NCBI RefSeq assembly: GCF_002102155.1
Contig: NZ_LQOU01000014.1
Coordinates: forward strand, 26,680 to 90,679
Length of the DNA stretch: 64,000 nucleotides
Direction: 5' to 3'
DNA from: Mycobacterium europaeum
GTDB taxonomy: Bacteria > Actinomycetota > Actinomycetes > Mycobacteriales > Mycobacteriaceae
How positions within the stretch are numbered: position 1 is the stretch's first letter; the number at the start of each line of letters is the position of its first letter. A program made the position numbers and the translations under genes. Below are positions 45,167 through 53,825 of this stretch, one piece after another. Under the pieces are notes generated by a model. The model searched no databases. It saw only the letters and a list, made by a program, of their open reading frames with translations, and had not been told where the DNA came from.

Positions 45167-45828
45167 CAGTCGTGCAGCTCCTGTAGCGCGTCCAGGTCGG
45201 CACCGCCGAAGGCATGGGACAGCCGGCCCGTGAGCACGCCGATGACGATGACGGCGAACAACACGTCCAGCGAGGCGCCGAGTTCGACGATGAGCGGCAC
45301 GCCGGCCGTGAGCAGGAACGCGGTGGCGGCGATTCCGTTGTCCAGCATGAGGAATCCCGCCGCCTGCGACACCGCGTGCCGCCGGGTGACCATCACGAGC
45401 AGGGCGATGAGCACCACCGCGGTGGCGGCCGGCACCGCGGTGGTGGTGGCGGCGGGCTGCAGGTTCACCAGGGGTCCGGTCACGGCGAACGCGGCCAGCG
45501 TCAGCGCGGCGGTGATGAGCAGCGACGTGGCGGTGTTCACCAGCGGGGTGGCTTCCCGGCGCGACCGCGAATCGGCGCCGGCCGCGCGGGCCAGCAGTCG
45601 CGGCAGCACCGCAACCCGCAGGAGCAGCACCGCCACGCCGACGCCGATGAGCGCGCCGTCGCGGTCGTACACGCCCCGCAGCACCGGGATGGCGGCCAGG
45701 GCGGCGCCCTGCCACGCCAGCAACCGGATGATGGCGGCCAGGTCGCGGCGCCACACGATCAGCACCGCGGCCAGCAGCAGCCCGCCTGCGGCGAGGTCGA
45801 CCAGGACCGAGAACGTGCCGTAGGTCAT
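45166..45828 (-). CDS. hycP: HycP/HyfE-like membrane subunit (Rv0085-like)
   Basis: A 220-residue membrane protein with six to seven helices, related to HyfE (NuoK-like C-terminal half: [19 protein letters not shown]). Length equals M. tuberculosis HycP. ATG 45828 overlaps the hycD stop as ATGA. It is probably part of the membrane arm of the complex. Confidence 0.88.
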   Translation of the reverse strand: MTYGTFSVLVDLAAGGLLLAAVLIVWRRDLAAIIRLLAWQGAALAAIPVLRGVYDRDGALIGVGVAVLLLRVAVLPRLLARAAGADSRSRREATPLVNTATSLLITAALTLAAFAVTGPLVNLQPAATTTAVPAATAVVLIALLVMVTRRHAVSQAAGFLMLDNGIAATAFLLTAGVPLIVELGASLDVLFAVIVIGVLTGRLSHAFGGADLDALQELHD

Positions 45829-46784
45829 GCCGGCACCACGAAGAAGTTGGCGGCCACGACCGCGAGCACCGCCAACAGGAACGACCCCGCCAGCAATTCG
45901 GGCACCCGGAACAGCCGCAGCTTGGCGATGAACACCTCGACGGTGGCCAGCACTCCGGCGAGCAACGCGACCTTGGCGGCCACCGCCGCGATGCCGACGA
46001 CGATCTCGACGGCGCCGGGCCGGCCGCCGGCAATGCCCCAGGGCGCGAACAGGTTCGCCAGCAGCGCCAGCAACACCGTCAGTCGCATCCCGGCCGCCCA
46101 CTCGACCAGGGCCAGCCGCGGGCCGGCGTATTCGAGGATCATCGCCTCGTGCACCATCGTCAGCTCGAGATGGGTGGACGGATTGTCCACCGGCAGCCGC
46201 CCGGTCTCGGCGACGATCACGATCACCAGCGCGGCGAACGCCAGTACCGCGGCCAGCGACACCACCTGCCCGGGATGGGCGATCGTATTCGACACCAGCG
46301 CACCGAGATTCGCCGACCCCGCCGGCATGGACAGGGCGAAGACCGCGAGCAAGATGGTGGGTTCGACGAGTGCGGCGATGGTGATCTCGCGACTGGCGCC
46401 CATGCCGCCGAACGAGGTGCCGGTGTCGATGCCGGCCAGGGTCAGCGCGACGGTCCCGACGAACAGCAGCCCCACCACGGCGAACAGGTCGGCGCCGGCG
46501 TCCAGGGGCGATCCGGTGGCGACCAGCGGCGCGATCGCGGCGATCAGCAGCGTGGTTCCGGCGACGACCGCGGGTGCGGCAGCGAACACCGCCGTCGTGC
46601 CGCGCGGGGTGACCTGTTGCTTGCCAAGCTGTTTGACGATGTCACGCCAGGGCTGCAGGACGCCACCGCCAACGCGGCCTTCCCAGCGGGCGCGCACCTG
46701 CCGGGTCAGCCCGACCACCAGCGGGGCCCCGACCATGACGCCGCCGACCTGAACCGCACCCGCGAGGTAGGACATGGCGTTCAT
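45825..46784 (-). CDS. hycD: HycD/NuoH-like membrane subunit (Rv0084-like)
   Basis: A 319-residue NuoH/HycD family subunit with about eight helices. Family markers are [12 protein letters not shown] near the N-terminus, and [20 protein letters not shown] with the quinone-site-like acidic residues. It joins the Fe-S/large-subunit module to the membrane. ATG 46784 overlaps the upstream stop; a second ATG three codons on gives exactly 316 residues as in M. tuberculosis. Confidence 0.9.
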   Translation of the reverse strand: MNAMSYLAGAVQVGGVMVGAPLVVGLTRQVRARWEGRVGGGVLQPWRDIVKQLGKQQVTPRGTTAVFAAAPAVVAGTTLLIAAIAPLVATGSPLDAGADLFAVVGLLFVGTVALTLAGIDTGTSFGGMGASREITIAALVEPTILLAVFALSMPAGSANLGALVSNTIAHPGQVVSLAAVLAFAALVIVIVAETGRLPVDNPSTHLELTMVHEAMILEYAGPRLALVEWAAGMRLTVLLALLANLFAPWGIAGGRPGAVEIVVGIAAVAAKVALLAGVLATVEVFIAKLRLFRVPELLAGSFLLAVLAVVAANFFVVPA

Positions 46785-48757
46785 CGGGCGGCCACCAAGA
46801 CGATCAGCACACCGAGCGCACCGTAGGCCAGATACAGGTGCACGCTGCCCGGGTGGGCGCGGCGCACCAGTCCGGCTGCGGCCGCGACCGCGCGGATCAC
46901 CGGCGGATAGCAGCGTTCCTCGATCGCGTCGGCGATTCTGCTGCGGTAGGTGATCTTGTCGGCCAGATAACGTGACTCGGCGGTGTGCGTGACTTCGACG
47001 TCGGTGTCGGGGCGCAGCACGTCGTCGAAGATTCGTTGCAGCGGCTCGGCGAACGACGTGGCGGTGTATTGCATTCGCGGCGTGAGATCCTCTGCGCCGC
47101 AAGCCCATAGCGGCGGCGCGGCGGATGCCGGGCGACGCCCGGAGCGCCAACGGCCCAGCAGGGCCGCGGTCAGGGTGGCCAGCACGACACCCGCCGCGAT
47201 CACCCCGGGCGCGATCGAGCCCGGGGGGCCGGGCAGCCGCACCACGGCCCCGATGCCGTTGAATCGCACCGAATCGGCCGCGGGGAGCGCCGCGATCGCC
47301 CGGCGCAGCGCGGGCCCGACGGCCGAGGGTGCCACCGCCAGCACCAGGCAGGCCGCCGCCGCGACCGCCATCCCGGCCAGCATGGTGCGCGGCGACTCCC
47401 GAGCCTGCGCGGCCTCCTCCGAGCGCGGCCGCGCCAAGAATCCGATCCCGAACGCCTTGACCATTGCCGCCACACCCAGACCCGTGGTGAGCGCTACCGC
47501 GCCGACCGCCAGCGGCGTGGTCAACGCCAGTACGGCGGAATGCTGTCGAGCGGCGTGGATCAGCGACTGCAGCAACAGCCACTCGCTGACGAACCCGGCG
47601 CCCAGCGGCAGTCCCGATGCCCCCAGCGCGGCCACCCCGAACAGGATTGTCGTCGCCGGCATCCGCCGGGCCAGGCCGCCCAGCCGGTCCAGGTCGCGCA
47701 GCCCGGTCGCGGCCAGCACCGAACCCGCGGCGAGGAATCCGAGGCTCTTGAACGCCGCGTGCGCGACGAGGTGCAGCATCGCGGCGGCCGCCGCGATCGT
47801 CGCCGGGCCGTTCGCGCCGGCGGCCGCGAACAGCGTCGCGGCGCCCAGCGCCAGCGTGATCAAGCCGAGGTTCTCGGTCGTCGAATAGGCCAGCAGCCGT
47901 TTGAGATCGGTGGCCACCGAGGCCTGCACCACCCCGTAGAGCGCCGACAACCCGCCGACCACCATCATGGTCAGCCCCCACCAGCGCGGGCCGGGACCGA
48001 GCAGTTGCAGATCGACGCGGCAGATGCCGTAGACGCCGAGGTTCACCATTGCGGCACTCATCAGCGCCGACACCGGGCTCGGCGCCTCCGGGTGGGCGCG
48101 CGGCAGCCACGCGTGCAGCGGCACCAGCCCGGCCTTCGAGCCGAAGCCCGCCAGCGTCAACAGGAACACCGCGGTGCACGCGCCGGGGGGTATCCGGTGC
48201 AAGTCGGCGAACCGGTCCGCCGCACCGGCAGCCGAGAGCACCATCAGGCCGATCAGGATTGCCACGAAGCCCAACTGGGTCATCACCGCGTACACCAGCG
48301 CGGCGGAGCGGACCGCCGGGTGGGTGTGGTGGGCGAGCACCAACACCAACGACGCGACCGCCATCGACTCCCACACCAGCAGGAAGGTGGTGACCGAGGC
48401 CGCCGCGGGCACCAGGAGCATGGCCGCGACGAAGGCCGGGAGCACCGCCAGGGTGACGGGCCCCAACTGCTCGCGCCGGGCATACCCGATCGTGTACAGC
48501 CCGGCCACGATTGCGACCGCCCCCGTGAGCGCCATGAAGAATCCGCCCAGCGGATCGAGGCTCAGCTCGACACCCGCCAACGGAAGCAGCCACCCGATGC
48601 GGACCGCGCGCGCCGGACCGAACATTCCCAGCGCGCCGGCCCACACCCCGCCGACACCCAGCAGGGCGGTCAGCGTGCCCGCACAGATCGGCGGGAAGGC
48701 GTTGCGGCGCAACAGCTCTGGAGCGGGCACCATGCGGTCCGCCAACACCGCGGTCAC
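46781..48757 (-). CDS. HyfB/NuoL-like membrane subunit (Rv0083-like)
   Basis: A 658-residue NuoL/HyfB-type antiporter-like subunit with about fourteen to sixteen helices. Elements include LVWESMAVASLVLV (glutamate), GFGSKAGLVPLHAWLPRAHP and TDLKRLLAYSTTENLG (lysines of the ion path), then a C-terminal soluble segment ending with one more helix. GTG 48757 overlaps the upstream stop as GTGA. It is the second NuoL/M/N homologue of the operon. Confidence 0.9.
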   Translation of the reverse strand: MTAVLADRMVPAPELLRRNAFPPICAGTLTALLGVGGVWAGALGMFGPARAVRIGWLLPLAGVELSLDPLGGFFMALTGAVAIVAGLYTIGYARREQLGPVTLAVLPAFVAAMLLVPAAASVTTFLLVWESMAVASLVLVLAHHTHPAVRSAALVYAVMTQLGFVAILIGLMVLSAAGAADRFADLHRIPPGACTAVFLLTLAGFGSKAGLVPLHAWLPRAHPEAPSPVSALMSAAMVNLGVYGICRVDLQLLGPGPRWWGLTMMVVGGLSALYGVVQASVATDLKRLLAYSTTENLGLITLALGAATLFAAAGANGPATIAAAAAMLHLVAHAAFKSLGFLAAGSVLAATGLRDLDRLGGLARRMPATTILFGVAALGASGLPLGAGFVSEWLLLQSLIHAARQHSAVLALTTPLAVGAVALTTGLGVAAMVKAFGIGFLARPRSEEAAQARESPRTMLAGMAVAAAACLVLAVAPSAVGPALRRAIAALPAADSVRFNGIGAVVRLPGPPGSIAPGVIAAGVVLATLTAALLGRWRSGRRPASAAPPLWACGAEDLTPRMQYTATSFAEPLQRIFDDVLRPDTDVEVTHTAESRYLADKITYRSRIADAIEERCYPPVIRAVAAAAGLVRRAHPGSVHLYLAYGALGVLIVLVAAR

Positions 48758-49233
48758 TTGCCGGTCACCGACCGCAGAGCCGCGACGATCTCGCTCGGCG
48801 CGGGCGGGCAGCCCGGGATTTCCACGTCGACCTCCACCAGCTCCCCGACCGCGCCCGCCACGCCGTAGGCGGCTGCGAAAACCCCCCGGTTGATGGCGCA
48901 ATCCCCGCACGCGATCACCCGGCGCGGCAACGGCGTGGCCTCGATAGTGCTGCGCAACGGGCCGGACATGTTGTGCGTCACGACACCGGTCACCAGCAGC
49001 GCATCCGCGTGGCGCGGCGAGGCCACCAACCGGGCGCCGAACCGCTCGGCGTCATAGACCGGCCCGAACGCGCCCGAGATCTCCACCTCGCACCCGTTGC
49101 AGGACCCCGCGTCCACGTGCCGGATCTGAAGCGAACCCCGCACCCCGGCGGGCGGATCGGTCACCGGCTCCGGGGCCGGTGGTGCCGGTTCGGCGATCCG
49201 ACCGGCCTTGAAGGCTTTGCTGACCCAGCCCAT
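48754..49233 (-). CDS. NuoB/HycG-like Fe-S subunit (Rv0082-like)
   Basis: A 159-residue NuoB/HycG small subunit, equal in length to Rv0082. Cysteines C45 and C48 (GSCNGCEVE), C109 (IACGDC, with C112) and C142 (IPGCPP) can bind the proximal N2-type [4Fe-4S] cluster, so electron transfer is retained although the large subunit lacks nickel ligands. A proline-rich leader of about 30 residues precedes the domain. It is the first structural gene, 5 nt downstream of the ArsR-type regulator. Confidence 0.92.
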   Translation of the reverse strand: MGWVSKAFKAGRIAEPAPPAPEPVTDPPAGVRGSLQIRHVDAGSCNGCEVEISGAFGPVYDAERFGARLVASPRHADALLVTGVVTHNMSGPLRSTIEATPLPRRVIACGDCAINRGVFAAAYGVAGAVGELVEVDVEIPGCPPAPSEIVAALRSVTGK

Positions 49234-49238
49234 GTGCG

Positions 49239-49580
49239 CTACTCCGCACCGCCGCCGGTCCGCAGGCCCTCCAGCATCGCCACGCGGTCGCTGAGCACCC
49301 CGGTGAGAACCTTGCGCGCCACCATCAACAGTTCGGCGATATCGGGCGACGCGATCGAGTAGATCATCGTGTTGCCGTCCCGCAGCGCGTCGACCACACC
49401 GGCCCGGCGCAGGACGCCGAGCTGCTGGGACAGGTTGGACGCTTCGAGCCCGACCTCGGGCAGCAGCTCGGCCACCGACTTGTCGCCCCCCACCAGCAGC
49501 TCCAGAATCCTGATCCGCGCGGGATGCCCCAGCGTCTTGAAGAACTCCGCCTTGAGCTTGTACAGCGGCTCGGTCACCAC
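49239..49580 (-). CDS. ArsR/SmtB-family regulator (Rv0081-like)
   Basis: A 113-residue winged helix-turn-helix regulator: FFKTLGHPARIRILELLVGG, recognition helix EASNLSQQLGVLRRAGVV, wing DGNTMIYSIA. No cysteine metal site is present. M. tuberculosis Rv0081 is a DosR-regulated hub regulator that autoregulates this operon (established knowledge). GTG 49580 or, three nt on, GTG 49577; AGGAG is placed better for the second. It heads a seven-gene operon with 1-5 nt junctions. An AT-rich operator-like region lies just upstream. Confidence 0.9.
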   Translation of the reverse strand: MVTEPLYKLKAEFFKTLGHPARIRILELLVGGDKSVAELLPEVGLEASNLSQQLGVLRRAGVVDALRDGNTMIYSIASPDIAELLMVARKVLTGVLSDRVAMLEGLRTGGGAE

Positions 49581-49610
49581 CCGGCTCCTGAAGATTACAA
49601 ACTTTCTACG

Positions 49611-49625
49611 CTTGAACGATTGAAG
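49611..49625. promoter_or_regulatory. Candidate ArsR-family operator upstream of the Rv0081-like gene
   Basis: CTTGAACGATTGAAG is an imperfect dyad (CTTnAAnnnTTnAAG) in an AT-rich patch (49590-49640) that stands out from the GC-rich surroundings. It is 31 nt upstream of the regulator start, where an autoregulatory site is expected. Confidence 0.5.
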
Positions 49626-49709
49626 AATTTATCATATTGCTGTGGCGTTCCCAACGAGCGGTCCGACATCCGGCTGTCCCGGCGTGCGCGCCGGCCGGAT
49701 CGCCGGCGC

Positions 49710-50480
49710 TCAGCCGCGCGCGGGCAACGTGGCCAGGAAAGACTCGACCGCGTCGCCATACGCCCGCGGCGCCTCGTCGTGGATCAAGTGACCGGCGCCT
49801 TCGACATGCACATACGTTGCGGCAGGGTGAGTTTCGGCCATCTCACGCATCTGGCCAGCAGGGGTGACCGAGTCGCCCGCCTCGATGAGCAGCGCTGGGG
49901 CCCGCACCGCCCGCCACTGCTCCCAGAAGTCTCGGGTGCCCCATTCGGCGGCGATCTCGATCCACCGCGCGGGGTGACCGTGCAGGCGCCAACCGGTGGC
50001 GGTGCGGTCGAAGGCCTCCAGGAAGTAGCGCCCCGCGACGGCCCCGAACTCCTCGATCACCCGCTCCGCGGAGTCGAACTCGACCGGAAGCGCGTGCAGC
50101 CACGGCTCCCACGCACCGGTGGTGCGGCCGCGGAAGTCCGCGGCCATGTCCTCGAGCACCAGCGCGGACACCAGTTCGGGATGCTGCGCGGCCAGACACC
50201 ACGCGTGCAGGGCGCCCATCGAATGACCGAGAAGCGTGACCGGCGCCTCGAGCGTGCTCACGGCGTCGGCCAGGTCGGCCACGAACCGCTCGGTGCAGAT
50301 CGGGTTCGGGTCGTCGACGCCGCGGCCCCGGTGCCACAACGCGTCGTAGGTGTACACGGCGCCCAGGCGAGTCAGCCACGGCAACTGCCGGGACCAGGTG
50401 GTGCCACGCCCCATCAGGCCGTGCACCAGCACCAACGGCGCGCCTTGCCCCCCGCGGCAAGTGAGCAGATCACCGGGCAT
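49710..50480 (-). CDS. Alpha/beta hydrolase (Rv3591c-like)
   Basis: A 256-residue alpha/beta hydrolase. The oxyanion strand is LVLVHGLMGRGTTW, the nucleophile serine is in LLGHSMGALHAW, and the histidine is in VEGAGHLIHDEAP; the acid is probably the aspartate in EAGDSVTP. ATG 50480. No signal peptide, so cytoplasmic. Position next to mhuD matches M. tuberculosis Rv3591c. The natural ester or amide substrate is unknown. Confidence 0.85.
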   Translation of the reverse strand: MPGDLLTCRGGQGAPLVLVHGLMGRGTTWSRQLPWLTRLGAVYTYDALWHRGRGVDDPNPICTERFVADLADAVSTLEAPVTLLGHSMGALHAWCLAAQHPELVSALVLEDMAADFRGRTTGAWEPWLHALPVEFDSAERVIEEFGAVAGRYFLEAFDRTATGWRLHGHPARWIEIAAEWGTRDFWEQWRAVRAPALLIEAGDSVTPAGQMREMAETHPAATYVHVEGAGHLIHDEAPRAYGDAVESFLATLPARG

Positions 50481-50543
50481 GTCACCATCCTGCGTGCCCC
50501 GCCCTGCAGTTGGACAGGCCGGGCGAGAGGGTAGCCTAGCGGC

Positions 50544-50864
50544 ATGCCGCCAGTGGTGAAGATCAACGCAATCGAAGTACCCGCCGACGCCGGCCCCGAG
50601 CTGGAGAAGCGGTTCGCACACCGGGCGCACGCGGTCGACAACCAGCCCGGCTTCCTCGGGTTTCAGCTGCTCCGCCCGATCAAGGGCGAGAACCGCTACT
50701 TCGTCGTCACGCAATGGGAGTCCGAGGACGCGTTTCAGGCGTGGGCGCAAGGGCCTGCCATCGCGGCCCATGCCGGGGAGCGGGCGAACCCGGTCGCGAC
50801 CGGGGCATCGCTGCTGGAATTCGAGGTTGTGATGGACGTTGCCGGCAACAAGCAGGCTGGCTAG
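50544..50864 (+). CDS. mhuD: Heme-degrading monooxygenase MhuD
   Basis: A 106-residue ABM-fold protein that breaks heme to mycobilin and iron. It has the conserved N-terminal asparagine (VKINAIEV), the tryptophan in TQWESEDAF and the heme-ligand histidine in AAHAGERANP. Length and sequence match M. tuberculosis MhuD (Rv3592). ATG 50544. It probably forms a small operon with lpqF, whose start overlaps its end. Confidence 0.94.
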   Translation: MPPVVKINAIEVPADAGPELEKRFAHRAHAVDNQPGFLGFQLLRPIKGENRYFVVTQWESEDAFQAWAQGPAIAAHAGERANPVATGASLLEFEVVMDVAGNKQAG

Positions 50865-52203
50865 CGGGTTCTGGGCCCGGCGCCGCGCAGTGGCGTTGAG
50901 CGCCGCCGCCGCACTGGTAGTGATGTGCGCGCCCGGTTGCGCGCCCTCCCCCTCTCCGCAGGCGAACGCGGCCAACCCCGGCCGCCAGATCGATGTCCGC
51001 ACACCGCCGGGCATCCGGGCCCAGCAGACGCTGGACATGCTCAACTCGGACTGGCCCATCGGCCCGGTCGGCGTCGGCACCCTGGCCACACCGGACATGG
51101 TCAAGCCGGTGCAGACCACCATGGAGTCACTGTGGTGGGACCGCCCGTTCACCCTCGACGGCGTGGATCTGGGCGCCAGCGTGGCCACCTTGCACCTGAC
51201 GTCGTCCTACGGTGCGCGCCAAGACATCCGCATCCACACCGACGACGGTGGGTGGGTCGATCGATTCGAGCTCGAGACGCAATCGCCGAAGATCAACTCG
51301 TGGCACGACATCGACGCGGTGTTGAGCAAGACCGGCGCCCGCTACTCCTACCAGGTCGCCAAGGTCGACGACGGGCACTGCGACCCGGTCGCAGGCACCA
51401 ACACCGGTGAATCCTTGCCGCTGGCATCGATTTTCAAGTTGTACGTGCTGCACGCCGTCGCCGGCGCGATCCGCGCCGGCACGGTCTCCTGGGACGATCA
51501 GCTGACCGTCACCGACAAGAGCCGGGCGGTGGGCTCGTCCGGATTGGCTTTGCCTGCCGGAGCGCATGTCTCGGTCCGGACGGCCGCCGAGAAGATGATC
51601 GCGACGAGCGACAACATGGCGACCGACCTGCTGATCGGGAAGCTGGGCACCCACGCCATCGAGCAAGCGCTCGCCACGGCCGGCCACCACGACCCGGCCA
51701 GCATGACGCCGTTCCCCACGATGTACGAGCTGTTCTCGGTGGGCTGGGGCAAGCCCGATCTGCGCGAGCAGTGGCAGCGCGGTTCACCGCAGGTCCGTGC
51801 CCGACTGCTGGCCCAGGCCAACGACACTCCCTACGAACCGGATCCGACGCGCGCCCACACTCCGGCGTCGTCGTACGGCGCGGAGTGGTATGGCAACGCC
51901 GAGGACATCTGCCGGATCCATACGGCCCTGCAGGCCGACGCCGTGGGCAAGGCGGCACCGGTCAAACAGATCCTCTCCGCGGTGTCGGGCATCCAGCTGG
52001 ACCGCAACGTCTGGCCGTACATCGGCGCGAAAGCCGGTGGCCTGCCGGGTGATCTGACCTTCAGTTGGTACGCCGTCGACAGGACGCAGCAGCCGTACGT
52101 GGTCAGCTTCCAGCTCAACTGGCCGCGCGACCACGGGCCGACCGTGACGGGGTGGATGCTGAAGATCGCCCAGCAGGCCTTCGCGCTCATCGCGCCGCGA
52201 TAG
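50839..52203 (+). CDS. lpqF: Beta-lactamase-like lipoprotein LpqF
   Basis: A 454-residue exported protein with an arginine-rich signal (FWARRR followed by a hydrophobic run) and a lipobox-like CAPGC. The C-terminal half (about 165-450) is a class A beta-lactamase/DD-peptidase-type domain with SIFK (197-200) as the SxxK motif, SDN at 257-259 and a KAG in place of KTG. The N-terminal half (about 50-155) is a separate domain of unknown role. The start at TTG 50839 overlaps mhuD by 26 nt and matches the expected length; GTG 50890 would truncate the signal. Role in peptidoglycan or ester hydrolysis is inferred. Confidence 0.85.
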   Translation: MPATSRLASGFWARRRAVALSAAAALVVMCAPGCAPSPSPQANAANPGRQIDVRTPPGIRAQQTLDMLNSDWPIGPVGVGTLATPDMVKPVQTTMESLWWDRPFTLDGVDLGASVATLHLTSSYGARQDIRIHTDDGGWVDRFELETQSPKINSWHDIDAVLSKTGARYSYQVAKVDDGHCDPVAGTNTGESLPLASIFKLYVLHAVAGAIRAGTVSWDDQLTVTDKSRAVGSSGLALPAGAHVSVRTAAEKMIATSDNMATDLLIGKLGTHAIEQALATAGHHDPASMTPFPTMYELFSVGWGKPDLREQWQRGSPQVRARLLAQANDTPYEPDPTRAHTPASSYGAEWYGNAEDICRIHTALQADAVGKAAPVKQILSAVSGIQLDRNVWPYIGAKAGGLPGDLTFSWYAVDRTQQPYVVSFQLNWPRDHGPTVTGWMLKIAQQAFALIAPR

Positions 52204-52269
52204 CCCTCACCACACAAGCGCCCGCCGGGCGGCGTTCGGGACGGTGGTGACGAGGTCTAGTTTGGCCGC

Positions 52270-53097
52270 ATGCCACAAGAACGCGTCGCATCACCGTTGA
52301 TGCTCGAACTCGAACCGGTCGTCAGCGAAACCTACTCCCGCCACATCGAGGCGGCCACCCCCTGGTATCCGCACGACCATGTGCCATTCGATCGAGGTCA
52401 GAACTTCGCGTCCCTGGGTGGCCGGGATTGGGATCCAGCTCAGGTCACGCTTCCGGATCACGTCGTCGACGCGGCGGAGATCATGCTGATCACCAAGGAC
52501 GCGTTGGTGGGCCAGCACCACCGGCTGGCGGAACACTTCCTCCTGACGGGCTGGTGGGGCAAGTGGGTCGGCCGGTGGGCGGCCGACGAGAACTTGCACG
52601 CGTTCGCCCTGCGGCAAAACCTCGTACTGACCCGCCAGATCGACCCGATCGCCAACGAGATGGTCCGCGTCGAGCATGTGACGAAAGGCCAAGACACCGA
52701 TGACCACACCCAGGTGGAGGCCATGGTGTTGATGGCGCTGCGGGAATCCACCCACGCGGTGTTCCTGCGGCGGCTGGCGGCGCGGATCGAAGAACCTGTC
52801 CTGCGCCGCCTTGTCGAGGTCATCGCGGCCGACGACGAGCGCCACGAGACATTCTTCGCCGAGATCGTCCGCGCCTGCTTGCGGATTGTGCCCGCCGCGA
52901 CGATCTCGGCGATCGTCGCCCGCGCGCTCGAGCTGGAAGTAGTCGGTGCAGATATCGAGGCGTATGAGGGCAAGGTCCGCAACGTCGCCGAGAGCGGCAT
53001 CTTCGGCCAGGACACGCTGCGGGACGCCATTTCCGACCGCATCAAGAAGTGGAATCTGGCGGGGCTTCCCGAGTTGAGCAACTTCGTCGTCGCCTGA
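52270..53097 (+). CDS. Acyl-ACP desaturase-like di-iron protein (DesA2-like)
   Basis: A 275-residue soluble desaturase family protein. Di-iron ligand motifs are DAAEIMLITKDAL (first Glu), AADENLHAFALR (DExxH) and AADDERHETFF (DExxH). It is in the DesA1/DesA2 class of mycobacterial acyl-ACP desaturases that may act in mycolate or unsaturated fatty acid synthesis, but regiochemistry is not predictable. ATG 52270. It is absent between lpqF and clpC1 in M. tuberculosis, where Rv3594 and a PE_PGRS gene sit. Confidence 0.83.
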   Translation: MPQERVASPLMLELEPVVSETYSRHIEAATPWYPHDHVPFDRGQNFASLGGRDWDPAQVTLPDHVVDAAEIMLITKDALVGQHHRLAEHFLLTGWWGKWVGRWAADENLHAFALRQNLVLTRQIDPIANEMVRVEHVTKGQDTDDHTQVEAMVLMALRESTHAVFLRRLAARIEEPVLRRLVEVIAADDERHETFFAEIVRACLRIVPAATISAIVARALELEVVGADIEAYEGKVRNVAESGIFGQDTLRDAISDRIKKWNLAGLPELSNFVVA

Positions 53098-53327
53098 GCC
53101 GAGACCGACCGCCGGTTGAGCCATGGGCCAGATAAGTGACGCACACCACACGCGACCCGGGACTTTTGGCCCTTCCGGCCGGTGTGTCGCCAGACGAGAC
53201 TGCAGAATTTGCCAGAGTCGAGGTCCGAACGAAAAGAGGTAGTGCGGTTGTCTGTGCAGATGGGTCATGATCGGCGGCAACTCAAAGTGGCTGCGTCTCA
53301 TGACGTTCCCCACCGCGCCGGTCACGC
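53098..53327. other. Promoter region upstream of the Rv0080-like gene
   Basis: 230 nt between the desaturase and the PNPOx-like gene. It holds a DosR-like box (53156-53175) and, near its right end, a 32-codon open frame (TTG 53248 to TGA 53346, after GAAAAGAGG) that overlaps the GTG at 53343. No other feature is recognised. Confidence 0.5.
53156..53175. promoter_or_regulatory. DosR-like (dormancy) box
   Basis: CCCGGGACTTTTGGCCCTTC contains GGGACTTTTGGCCC, matching the DosR core GGGACTTTNGTCCC at all but one position. It lies about 170 nt upstream of the Rv0080-like gene. Rv0080 belongs to the hypoxic DosR neighbourhood in M. tuberculosis, which supports the call. Confidence 0.65.
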
Positions 53328-53798
53328 ATGCGGTGGTGGACGGTGACCGAGGACTTGAGAACGGCAGCGCTGGCGCCACGCCGCGAGGTGGTCCAACTCG
53401 ACGAATTCGAGGCGATGCGGCTGCTGGCCAGCATCGACCATGGGCGGGTGGTGTTCAACGACAAGGCGCTGCCCACGATCCGCCTGGTGAACCATCTCGT
53501 CGACGACGGGCGGATCATCGTGCGCACCCGCCTGGCGGCGAAGGTCTCCACCGTGGTGCGATCCGGCGCTGACGCCGGTGTGGTGATGGCGTATGAAGTC
53601 GACCGCCTCGACCCCGAGCGGCGCGCGGGCTGGAGCGTGGCGGTCACCGGGTGGGCGACCACGATCACCGACCCCCAGCAGCTCGCGCGCTACGAACGAC
53701 TCCTACACCCGTGGGTGAACATGACCATGGACACCATGATCGCGATCCGACCGGAGATCATCACCGGCATCCGCATCGTCGACGGCGCTCCCGAATAG
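53328..53798 (+). CDS. PNPOx-fold flavin/F420-binding protein (Rv0080-like)
   Basis: A 156-residue split-barrel protein of the pyridoxamine-5'-phosphate oxidase-like class. It starts [23 protein letters not shown] after a short leader and has the barrel phrase [15 protein letters not shown] and HPWVNM. GTG 53343 (151 residues) overlaps a small upstream open frame and gives a length close to Rv0080; ATG 53328 is the outer start. In M. tuberculosis Rv0080 lies next to Rv0081; here the two homologues are 4 kb apart. Probable cofactor FMN or F420; function unknown. Confidence 0.78.
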   Translation: MRWWTVTEDLRTAALAPRREVVQLDEFEAMRLLASIDHGRVVFNDKALPTIRLVNHLVDDGRIIVRTRLAAKVSTVVRSGADAGVVMAYEVDRLDPERRAGWSVAVTGWATTITDPQQLARYERLLHPWVNMTMDTMIAIRPEIITGIRIVDGAPE

Positions 53799-53825
53799 CC
53801 GACGCGCTCGCTCCGCTGATAGCGG

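Noticed and set aside
42225..45215. A 996-codon HycE-like protein
   Set aside because: The upstream half is hycQ in the wrong frame; the real gene starts at GTG 43703 and has the conserved length.
42225..49233. A formate hydrogenlyase or NiFe hydrogenase
   Set aside because: The large subunit has no CxxC metal ligands and no formate dehydrogenase or maturation genes are present.
52235..52242. DosR half site TTCGGGAC upstream of the desaturase
   Set aside because: The second half does not match (only GT shared), so it may be chance in GC-rich DNA.
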